Source: JACDDK01 sp041747155 (lineage in GTDB: Bacteria; Actinomycetota; Rubrobacteria; Rubrobacterales; Rubrobacteraceae). Taken from it: a stretch of 19,840 nt of DNA. The DNA lies in assembly GCA_041747155.1 (NCBI GenBank), contig JBGTFQ010000015.1, forward strand, positions 1-19,840, written 5' to 3'. A program made the translations under genes and the position numbers. Of the stretch, positions 1-6,186 are shown piece after piece (the stretch's first letter is position 1; the number at the start of each line of letters is the position of its first letter). The notes beneath the pieces are model-generated. The model searched no databases, had not been told where the DNA came from, and worked only from the letters and a program-made list of their open reading frames with translations.

Positions 1-338
1 CCTCTGTTGTCGTGGCTTATCTTCGCGGTCTTGCCGTGGACGGGTTCGCCGCGCACTATCTTCGCGCCAAAGGCCTGTCCGATGGACTGATGGCCGAGGC
101 AGACACCGAGCAGCGGAACTTCACCGGCAGTCTTAGAGATCAAGTCGACCGAGATACCGGCTTCGTTGGGAGTGCAGGGACCGGGCGAGACGACTATCCT
201 ATCAGGATGGAGTTTGAGGACTTCGTCTGCGGTGATCTCATCATTGCGACGGACGATGACCTCGGCCCCTAGCTCGCCCAGATACTGCACGAGGTTGTAC
301 GTGAAGGAGTCGTAATTGTCTATAACGAGAACCCGCAT
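1..338 (-). CDS. Anthranilate/aminodeoxychorismate synthase glutaminase subunit (TrpG/PabA type), N-terminal 112 residues
   Basis: This is the amino-terminal part of a class I glutamine amidotransferase; the rest lies beyond position 1. Reading the minus strand from the ATG at 338 gives MRVLVIDNYDSFTYNLVQYL, the typical opening of TrpG/PabA proteins. It continues with the oxyanion-loop motif SPGPCTP (residues 51-57) and the nucleophile elbow GVCLGHQ with catalytic Cys80, then the GEPVHGK loop. The family releases ammonia from glutamine for the partner synthase subunit (TrpE for anthranilate, PabB for aminodeoxychorismate), in tryptophan or folate synthesis. The partner is not visible, so I cannot choose between trpG and pabA; many bacteria use one amphibolic subunit. 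No Shine-Dalgarno sequence precedes the ATG, but a TAGAAT box ends 10 bases before it. The gene is divergent from the cyclodeaminase-family gene, 51 bases apart. Confidence 0.93.
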   Translation of the reverse strand, partial: MRVLVIDNYDSFTYNLVQYLGELGAEVIVRRNDEITADEVLKLHPDRIVVSPGPCTPNEAGISVDLISKTAGEVPLLGVCLGHQSIGQAFGAKIVRGEPVHGKTAKISHDNR

Positions 339-348
339 AGGACGACCG

Positions 349-354
349 ATTCTA
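349..354 (-). promoter_or_regulatory. Candidate -10 box (TAGAAT) of the amidotransferase gene
   Basis: On the minus strand TAGAAT is followed by 10 bases and then the ATG at 338. Transcription starting about 7 bases after the box would leave a leader of only about 3 bases. No Shine-Dalgarno sequence and no well-placed -35 hexamer is seen: TTGACG at 370-365 is only 10 bases upstream of the box. Placement is by eye. Confidence 0.35.
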
Positions 355-389
355 ACGGATAAACCGTCAACGAACAGAAGGGACGCCGC

Positions 390-1340
390 ATGACGTTACT
401 GATCACCGAGCGGGAAGTCGAAGACCTGCTGGATATGCACACAACTCTGGATGCCGTGGAAGACCTCCTGCGCCAACACGGTGAAGGCCGGGCAACCAAC
501 CGCGCCCGCCGTCGCGTAGGACTCCCGACGAGCGGCCTGAACGTAATGTTCGCCGGAGCACCGGAGATAGGCGCACTCGGGCTCAAGGCATACACCGTCG
601 CCCGGACTGGCGCCCGCTTCTATACGATGCTCTTCGATCCTGAATCCGGCGAGCTACTCTCCATCATCCAGTCCGACAAGATGGGCCAACTTCGCACCGG
701 CGCGGCAACCGGCATCGCGACCAAGTATCTCGCCCGTGAGGACGCCACGACGCTCGGGGTATTCGGTTCGGGATGGCAGGCCGAGAGTCAGGTAGAAGCC
801 ATCGCCGCTGTCCGGGATCTCACCCGGATCATCATCCACAGCCGCTCCGAAGAGAAGCGCAAAGCTTTCGCGGAGAAAATGGGCGAGAAGCTCGACATGG
901 AGATAGAGACCACCCAATCCCCGGAGGAGGCAGCCGCACAAGACATCGTCGTAACGGTCACCTCTTCGGTGTCGCCGGTCTTGTTTGGGGAGTGGCTGAA
1001 GCCGGGAACGCATGTCAACGCCGCCGGTTCCAACATGCTGTTCAAGAGTGAGGTGGACCGTGAAGTCATAAAGCGCTCCAGCATCGTATGCGTGGACAGC
1101 CGCGAAGAGTTGGGACTCGAAGCCGGAGATCTCATGCAAAGTTTGGAGACCGGCGTAATTATGCCCGAGGCCGTGCAGGAGATTGGGTCCGTAATAGCCG
1201 GACGCTCCTCCGGACGCCAGAGCCCAGAGGACATAACCTTCTTCGCCAGCCAGGGACTCGCCCTCGAAGACATGGCCGTCGCTCGCATCGTCTACGACCG
1301 GGCCGTAGAGCGTAGCTTGGGCCAGGAGGTGGATTTCTAG
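390..1340 (+). CDS. Ornithine cyclodeaminase / mu-crystallin family NAD(P)-dependent protein
   Basis: The 316-residue protein matches the usual length of the family, which includes ornithine and lysine cyclodeaminases, archaeal alanine dehydrogenase and ketimine reductases. Visible family marks are Lys66 in GLKAYT, Arg102 in LRTGAATGIATKYL, the nucleotide-binding loop GSGWQAESQ (126-134), NAAGSN (220-225) followed by SEVD, CVDSREE, and SQGLALEDMAVA near the C-terminus. True ornithine cyclodeaminases carry a catalytic Asp in a GGDCPGK segment; here the corresponding stretch reads AAGSNM, so proline formation from ornithine is doubtful and an imine or amino-acid oxidoreductase role is as likely. 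The start is the ATG at 390, preceded by AGAAGGGA at 376-383. It is the first gene rightward of the divergent amidotransferase gene. The family assignment is secure, the substrate unknown. Confidence 0.88.
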   Translation: MTLLITEREVEDLLDMHTTLDAVEDLLRQHGEGRATNRARRRVGLPTSGLNVMFAGAPEIGALGLKAYTVARTGARFYTMLFDPESGELLSIIQSDKMGQLRTGAATGIATKYLAREDATTLGVFGSGWQAESQVEAIAAVRDLTRIIIHSRSEEKRKAFAEKMGEKLDMEIETTQSPEEAAAQDIVVTVTSSVSPVLFGEWLKPGTHVNAAGSNMLFKSEVDREVIKRSSIVCVDSREELGLEAGDLMQSLETGVIMPEAVQEIGSVIAGRSSGRQSPEDITFFASQGLALEDMAVARIVYDRAVERSLGQEVDF

Positions 1341-1373
1341 GCTCCGTTTAGCGTTCCATCCGCTTTTGCGTAC

Positions 1374-1402
1374 TTGTGCGTTGCTTGCTGGTGGCGCATA
1401 GT
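1374..1402 (+). promoter_or_regulatory. Weak candidate promoter for the SPFH-SPFH-GNAT operon
   Basis: TTGTGC (1374-1379) and CATAGT (1397-1402) are separated by 17 bases in the 100-base gap before the operon. They match the sigma-70 type consensus at 3 of 6 and 4 of 6 positions. No other convincing promoter was seen in the gap, and no clear terminator for the upstream gene. The call is tentative. Confidence 0.25.
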
Positions 1403-1425
1403 GTAGGGAGTTGCTTTCGAGTGGA

Positions 1426-1431
1426 TGGGAG
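1426..1431 (+). promoter_or_regulatory. Ribosome binding site deciding the first SPFH start
   Basis: TGGGAG lies 9 bases before the GTG at 1441. The alternative in-frame TTG at 1411 directly abuts TAGGGAG with no spacer, which is unfavourable, so the GTG is preferred. Confidence 0.45.
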
Positions 1432-1440
1432 CGTGGGGTT

Positions 1441-3129
1441 GTGGATTTCTCTTCGGGGCAGGGCGTTAGGCAAGCTGGTCGGCGGGCGCGAGGCGCGGTT
1501 GAGGACGCGGTGGGCGGTGGCGAGCGGGTCGAGCAGTTCGAAATAGACGCTCGGGACTTTCTTTCCGCGCGGGAACGCGGCGGTACGGCTGGGACGGTGA
1601 TCGAACAGCGCACGGTCTCGCTGCCGGATGCGGCGGAGGTCTTGAATCGCAGCTTTCCGGGGCAAGATTCGGGCGGGCATTTTATCAACGCCATCTCGCC
1701 GGTCGTTATCCCGAACCGACAGTCTCTTTTCTGGCGGCTGATGCCGATTGGGATGATGATCGTGTTTCTCTTTCTCGGGGTCGTCGTAACGCTCGCGGTT
1801 GGCTTCTCCGATGTCCCATTGGGGCTGGCGATTCTCGGGCCGCATTTGTGGATTCTGTTGTTCTTTCTAGCGGTGGTCTCGTGGTGGCGGCAGAGCGTGG
1901 TCTCGGTGCCGGATGGCTGCCGCGCCGTCGTGACCCGCTTCGGACGGCTAGAGGAAATCGCCGAATCCGGTCGTAAACTCCTGTTCAACCCGTGGAAACA
2001 GGTCAGCTACATCGTCAATACAACCCGCGAGTATCCGTACAACGCCCCTATCCGAGAAGCTCCAACCAGCGGTCGGGTTAACGCAAGCGTGGACCTTTTC
2101 TTGCAGTTCCGAATTGAAGACCCGGCAGAGTTCATCTTCACCGTCGGCGGAGTGAAAGGCTTCTCGGACAAGCTAGAGAACGCCATCAGCGAAGTAACTA
2201 GAGCTTTGATCTACGAGCAGCGAGCGGACGATATCTATGACCTCGTGGGAGAGAGCACCCAAAAGTTTGTGGAGAGTCTGAACGACCAATTCCTCCCCGC
2301 CGTGCGTTTTACGAACGCGAACATCACGCACGCCGAACCGTCGAGCCGCGAGTATCGTATGGACCTGGCTGCACCGGAGATGGTTCGCGTCGCCAAAGAA
2401 GCGTACACCTACCAGTACGAATTGCGGCTTCGCAAAGAGCAGGACGAAGGCGACTTAAACAAGGAGATGGCCTCGTTGCGGGAGACTTTGTCGGCTATAA
2501 GCGCTGAGATAGCTACGTATCAGGCCCAGATCGACACGGCCCGCGAACGAGAAACAAACCGGGCGAACGCTCGGGCGAAGGAGCGGATGGTCGAGGCTGA
2601 GAGTACGGCGAACGCGAACGCGGCGCTGCTTGAAGCTCAGGCGTTGGATATCCGGGCGGTCAGCAGCGCGGCGGCCCCGGAGATTCTTGAGTACCGCTTT
2701 CAGCAGGACGTTTTGGAGCGGTTGGAGTCCGTGGCGGAGAGGTTGCCGCAGGTAGTTCAGATGGGAGCGGCGGATGGCGAAGATGCCGTCGATTTCCTGA
2801 AGATAGCGCGGCGTATGATCGGGGTCGGGGATGATTCCCTGTTTACAGACGAGGACATGCAGTCTATCCGGGACCGCATGAGTGAGATCCAGGGCCGCAT
2901 CGAGACCCGCCAGCGCGAAATAGAGAGCCTCTCCACCGTGAACGCCGCCGAGCCAGAGGAAGAGTTGCAGGCTCAGCCCGCAGCGGAGGAAGCAACCGCC
3001 GACCGTATCGAAGAGATTCGTCAGTCCGTCACAGACGAGAGCATCAAGGAGCGCGTCGAGCGCATGAGCCAGTCCGACGAAGATGATTCGGACAACGCGC
3101 CCGGCGACAACGGAAGGGAGGCGCGATGA
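1441..3129 (+). CDS. SPFH/band-7 domain membrane protein (first of a tandem pair)
   Basis: From the GTG at 1441 the protein has 562 residues. After a polar N-terminal region of about 95 residues come two hydrophobic spans (about 96-120 and 127-148), which suggests a membrane hairpin with both ends in the cytoplasm. An SPFH/band-7 domain follows (about 150-325), opening with VPDGCRAVVTRFGRL and including ASVDLFLQFRIEDP. Next are a charged, Ala/Glu/Arg-rich coiled coil (about 355-420) and a long acidic Glu/Asp-rich tail. SPFH proteins such as stomatin, flotillin and HflK/HflC build oligomeric rings or cages on membranes. The stop overlaps the ATG of the second SPFH gene (ATGA at 3126-3129), so the two are translationally coupled and may form a hetero-oligomer as HflK and HflC do; that is inference. 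No ftsH or nfeD gene is present here. Starting at the TTG at 1411 would add 10 residues. Confidence 0.88.
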   Translation: MDFSSGQGVRQAGRRARGAVEDAVGGGERVEQFEIDARDFLSARERGGTAGTVIEQRTVSLPDAAEVLNRSFPGQDSGGHFINAISPVVIPNRQSLFWRLMPIGMMIVFLFLGVVVTLAVGFSDVPLGLAILGPHLWILLFFLAVVSWWRQSVVSVPDGCRAVVTRFGRLEEIAESGRKLLFNPWKQVSYIVNTTREYPYNAPIREAPTSGRVNASVDLFLQFRIEDPAEFIFTVGGVKGFSDKLENAISEVTRALIYEQRADDIYDLVGESTQKFVESLNDQFLPAVRFTNANITHAEPSSREYRMDLAAPEMVRVAKEAYTYQYELRLRKEQDEGDLNKEMASLRETLSAISAEIATYQAQIDTARERETNRANARAKERMVEAESTANANAALLEAQALDIRAVSSAAAPEILEYRFQQDVLERLESVAERLPQVVQMGAADGEDAVDFLKIARRMIGVGDDSLFTDEDMQSIRDRMSEIQGRIETRQREIESLSTVNAAEPEEELQAQPAAEEATADRIEEIRQSVTDESIKERVERMSQSDEDDSDNAPGDNGREAR

Positions 3130-4454
3130 CCGAAGGATCTATGACTCAGTCGCGGGGACGGGAGTTCTCGAAGATAAAGGAAGTCGTCGCCGGATGGTCC
3201 TCAGTTCGACAGTTCTTGAGGGGTGGCGATGCAGGCGAGATCGTACCGGTCGTAATTCTGAAGGAACGTCGCCGCTACGGTTGGCTCTTCCTGCTCGGTC
3301 TCTCGCTATATTTGGTCGGATTCGCAGCCTTTGTAGGTGGTACTCTGGCGTTGCTTGCAGGGCTCGTGGCGTTCGTGTTTCTCGTGCTCGCGCTGTTGTG
3401 GCTGTGGCGCGGGGCCATCGTGGAGATAGAGCAAGGCACGACCGGCGTTCTCTCGCGATTCGGAAAGATAGAAGGCACGCTCGCGCCGGGCCGACACTAT
3501 CTTTGGTGGCCGTGGGTCAAGGTCGAATCCGTGGTGGATACCGCCACCGAGATACCGTACCTCGCCCCCGTCGCCGTCTGTCCAACGCAGGAAAACGTGC
3601 CGCTCAAGGCCATCGAGTTCTTCCTAAAGTTTCGGATCACGGACCCCATAGCATTCGTGCGAACTATCGGAGCCTCTAACTTCAACCTCGTTCTTTCGAG
3701 CGCGGTGCAGGATGCGATCCGCCAACGAAGCCGTCAAGTCCGCACCGAACGCGCCTACGATTTGCGTGGCTCGGACGTCGGCGATATGCAGACCTATCTA
3801 AACCGTCAGCTAGAGAGCTACGGGGTTCGCATCCTGGGTGCGAACATCCCGGATGTTCAACTACCGGATCAGTACCAGACTCATCTCGCCACCCGCGAGC
3901 GCGTCGCCAAAGAGCTAAACGCCTACGAGCGCGAGTGGGAACTGACGCGCAAGCAGCGCATCGACACCCTGCTGATGGAGATAGAGCGCAACAAGAAAGA
4001 GCGCGACGCACGCCTGATCGAAGTAAAAGAAGCCGGAAACCGAGCCCGCGAAGACGTGGCCCGGATGCTCGAAGAAAAAGAGACCGAAGCCCAACGTGTG
4101 CGCCTCGAAATAGAGACCCGTGGCCGGGCGACCCTCAAGGAAGCCGAGAACGAGGCGACCGCGCTGAGCCGCCTCGGACAGGCGCACCGGGATAACAGAG
4201 CAGTGGTTCAATACGAACTAGCCCGGCGTCGCGTAGAGGTCGGGGAGCGGTTGATGCAGCACGCTCCGAGACCGTTCCTGATCCGGGGCCAGAGCAGCGA
4301 GAACTCCGCACTCTCCACACTCGTTATGGCGCAGCTAATCCCACAAATGACCGCCAACGGCAGCGAGTCCAAATCGAGCAACGAAACCGCTCTACGGGAC
4401 GCAGCGCGTGATGCAGCCCGACGCATCCAGGAGGGTGGAGGTGAATCCACCTGA
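3126..4454 (+). CDS. SPFH/band-7 domain membrane protein (second of a tandem pair)
   Basis: The 442-residue protein begins with about 50 polar residues. Two close hydrophobic spans follow (about 51-71 and 73-94), then an SPFH domain (about 95-265) that opens VEIEQGTTGVLSRFGKIEG and includes LKAIEFFLKFRITDP. A strongly charged Glu/Arg/Lys coiled coil (about 265-345) leads to a C-terminal region ending in short Ala/Arg-rich helices. Its layout matches the upstream protein, but the sequences are clearly divergent, so this is not a recent duplication. The ATG at 3126 overlaps the upstream TGA by four bases, and its own stop overlaps the acetyltransferase gene by 14 bases. It probably assembles with its neighbour into a membrane-bound ring or scaffold facing the cytoplasm. 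Its biological role cannot be told from sequence. Confidence 0.88.
   Translation: MTEGSMTQSRGREFSKIKEVVAGWSSVRQFLRGGDAGEIVPVVILKERRRYGWLFLLGLSLYLVGFAAFVGGTLALLAGLVAFVFLVLALLWLWRGAIVEIEQGTTGVLSRFGKIEGTLAPGRHYLWWPWVKVESVVDTATEIPYLAPVAVCPTQENVPLKAIEFFLKFRITDPIAFVRTIGASNFNLVLSSAVQDAIRQRSRQVRTERAYDLRGSDVGDMQTYLNRQLESYGVRILGANIPDVQLPDQYQTHLATRERVAKELNAYEREWELTRKQRIDTLLMEIERNKKERDARLIEVKEAGNRAREDVARMLEEKETEAQRVRLEIETRGRATLKEAENEATALSRLGQAHRDNRAVVQYELARRRVEVGERLMQHAPRPFLIRGQSSENSALSTLVMAQLIPQMTANGSESKSSNETALRDAARDAARRIQEGGGEST
4429..4434 (+). promoter_or_regulatory. Ribosome binding site (AGGAGG) of the GNAT gene
   Basis: A perfect AGGAGG lies inside the end of the second SPFH gene, 6 bases before the GTG at 4441. 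It selects that GTG over the in-frame GTG at 4408, ATG at 4411 and GTG at 4435. Confidence 0.7.
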
Positions 4455-4911
4455 GATAAGGCCGGCTCAAAAGGGAGACGCCAAACAAATACTCGCTTTG
4501 CAGAGGCTGTGTTTCCAGAGTCAGGCAATGCTCTACGAGGATTTCGAGATGCCTCCACTAACCCAAACGATGGAGAGCCTCGAAGAAGACATCCGAACAC
4601 GGACAGTCCTTGTGGCTCGCAATGCAGGTGAGATTATCGGCTCTGTAAGAGCGCGGATGATCGACGGAGCCTGTCATATCGAACGCTTAGCCGTACATCC
4701 CCGATTGCAGAGACGCGGGCTCGGCACGCGCCTGATGCAGGAGATCGAAGCTCGGTTTTCCACCGCCGAACGATTCGAACTCTTCACCGGCCACCGGAGC
4801 GAGGGAAGCTTACGTCTGTACGAACATCTCGGCTACAAGCGTTTCGCCGAAACCATAGAGTCCGAGCGGCTAACCCTGGTCCACCTGGAGAAGAAGCCGC
4901 TCAAGACATAG
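4441..4911 (+). CDS. GNAT family N-acetyltransferase, third gene of the SPFH operon
   Basis: From the GTG at 4441 the protein has 156 residues, the size of a single-domain GNAT enzyme. It shows the acetyl-CoA pyrophosphate-binding motif QRRGLG (about 90-95) after the strand HIERLAVHP, and the late motif LYEHLGYKRF (about 126-135). GNAT enzymes transfer an acetyl group from acetyl-CoA to an amine on a small molecule or protein; the acceptor cannot be read from sequence. The start codon sits 14 bases inside the preceding SPFH gene and just after a perfect AGGAGG, so it is translated together with the two SPFH genes. That coupling suggests it acts on, or is held by, the SPFH complex, but direct evidence is lacking. 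It is probably the last gene of the operon. Confidence 0.86.
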   Translation: MNPPEIRPAQKGDAKQILALQRLCFQSQAMLYEDFEMPPLTQTMESLEEDIRTRTVLVARNAGEIIGSVRARMIDGACHIERLAVHPRLQRRGLGTRLMQEIEARFSTAERFELFTGHRSEGSLRLYEHLGYKRFAETIESERLTLVHLEKKPLKT

Positions 4912-4926
4912 TAGAGCGCGATGCTC

Positions 4927-4938
4927 AGCACTTGTGCT
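4927..4938. repeat. Short palindrome upstream of the MFS gene
   Basis: AGCACTTGTGCT has complementary 5-base arms (AGCAC and GTGCT) around TT. It lies in the 65-base gap between the acetyltransferase stop and the TTG start at 4977. The core ACTTGTGC also occurs at 1372-1379 ahead of the SPFH operon. It could be a regulator site or chance. Confidence 0.3.
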
Positions 4939-4976
4939 AACGTAGCGAGCGACTACTTCACGAAAGGTTCCGCCGC

Positions 4977-6128
4977 TTGAGAAGCTCCATCCCGGAAAAC
5001 ATTCGAGCTGCCCGAGTCTCAGTTCTGGCCGTGTTCTTCTTGAACGGCTTCGCGCTCGCGAGTTGGTTTGTTCGGATACCGGCGGTTCAGCGGGAACTCT
5101 CGTTGAGCGAAGGTTTTTTAGGTTTGGCTCTCTTGGGGACGGCGGTTGGGGCGATGGTGGCGATGCCTTTGACCGGGGCTCTCTCCGCCAAATTTGGGAG
5201 TCGGCGGGTGGTTGGCTTTACGGCGCTTCTGCTCGGGATCTCCGTCGTTCCGCCCGCTTTCGCGCCGAGTTTCGCGTTGCTCGTTCCGGCGATGGTCTTT
5301 TTGGGTGCGGCTAACGGGTCGCTGGACGTTTCGATGAACGCGCAGGCTGTGGCGGTGGAGAGTCGGTATGGGCGTCCGATCATGACTTCATTCCATGCAG
5401 CGTTTAGTTTTGGTGGCCTCGCGGGAGCCGTGACCGGCGGCGTGGTGGCCGCACTTGGTGTCGGGCCTCTGCCCCACCTCTCTATCGTGAGTTTGCTGTG
5501 CGTTGCCGCCGCCGTGGTCGCTTTTCGGTCGCTGCTACCATCGAGCGCGGATGCGGCGGACGATGGAGCACCGGCGTTTGCTAGGCCGACACGAGCGTTG
5601 TTGGGGCTCGGGGTGATCTCATTCTGCGTCCTGCTCGGCGAGGGTGCGATGGCCGACTGGAGCGCCGTCTACTTGAACGACACACTAAAGACCGGACCCG
5701 GCTTCGCCGCCGCCGGATACGCTGCCTTCTCGCTCGCGATGGCCTTTGGCCGACTCTTTGGAGATAGGATCACCGCGAGGCTCGGACCAACGACGCTGGT
5801 CCGCTTCTGCGGAGCACTCGCCGCTGTTGGACTAGGAGTTTCGCTAGCCATCGGCCAGCCGTACCTGGCACTCGTCGGCTTCGCTTGTGCGGGCGCAGGT
5901 TTCTCCATCGTCTTTCCGGTGGCTCTCAGCGCCGCCGGACGCACGAAGGGCATGACCGTGGGAGCCGCTCTCGCCGCCGTCTCCACCGCCGGATACACGG
6001 GTTTCCTGCTCGGCCCACCAGCGATAGGCTTCGCCGCCGAGTTATTTGGATTGGGAGCCGCACTCTACATAGTCGTTGGCCTAAGCGTCGCCATAGTCTT
6101 ACTCGCTCGGGCCGTTGCGGTGAAGTGA
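4977..6128 (+). CDS. Major facilitator superfamily permease (YbjJ-like)
   Basis: The 383-residue protein is hydrophobic throughout, with about 12 membrane spans and a polar central loop near residues 188-205, as expected of an MFS transporter. The stretch ANGSLDVSMNAQAVAVE and the following GRPIMTSFHAAFSFGG recall the YbjJ branch of predicted permeases. The loop LSAKFGSRRVVG after the second span fits MFS motif A in a degenerate form. The TTG at 4977 is preceded by GAAAGG at 4962-4967 with 9 bases between, which supports that start. The alpha-glucosidase gene follows after 58 bases on the same strand, so the permease could import a sugar or glycoside used by that enzyme, but the substrate is unknown. 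The first half of the gene is rich in G and T on this strand and the second half rich in C. Confidence 0.85.
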   Translation: MRSSIPENIRAARVSVLAVFFLNGFALASWFVRIPAVQRELSLSEGFLGLALLGTAVGAMVAMPLTGALSAKFGSRRVVGFTALLLGISVVPPAFAPSFALLVPAMVFLGAANGSLDVSMNAQAVAVESRYGRPIMTSFHAAFSFGGLAGAVTGGVVAALGVGPLPHLSIVSLLCVAAAVVAFRSLLPSSADAADDGAPAFARPTRALLGLGVISFCVLLGEGAMADWSAVYLNDTLKTGPGFAAAGYAAFSLAMAFGRLFGDRITARLGPTTLVRFCGALAAVGLGVSLAIGQPYLALVGFACAGAGFSIVFPVALSAAGRTKGMTVGAALAAVSTAGYTGFLLGPPAIGFAAELFGLGAALYIVVGLSVAIVLLARAVAVK

Positions 6129-6147
6129 GCGCAACTCCGGGCCGCTG

Positions 6148-6163
6148 TATAAGATGTGATCTT
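6148..6163 (+). promoter_or_regulatory. Possible -10 box and overlapping inverted repeat ahead of the alpha-glucosidase gene
   Basis: TATAAG (6148-6153) is a plausible -10 box, and it overlaps the inverted repeat AAGAT-GTG-ATCTT at 6151-6163. A repressor site overlapping the -10 box would be a natural arrangement for a sugar-regulated gene. No good -35 hexamer is seen 16-18 bases upstream, so the call is weak. Confidence 0.25.
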
Positions 6164-6186
6164 CGAGCACCGATAGAAGGAGCAAT

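Noticed and set aside
12..272. An 86-codon plus-strand open frame at the left edge
   Set aside because: The minus strand here encodes a well-conserved glutamine amidotransferase with its catalytic motifs, so the plus-strand frame is a shadow.
1411..1440. TTG at 1411 as the start of the first SPFH protein
   Set aside because: The purine-rich TAGGGAG touches the TTG with no spacer, while the GTG at 1441 has TGGGAG at 9 bases. The TTG remains possible and would only add 10 residues.
654..1988. A 444-codon minus-strand open frame opposite the cyclodeaminase-family and first SPFH genes
   Set aside because: It runs antisense across two genes and the gap between them, and its translation is low-complexity and rich in Arg, Ser and Pro with no recognisable domain. 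It is a by-product of GC-rich codon use.
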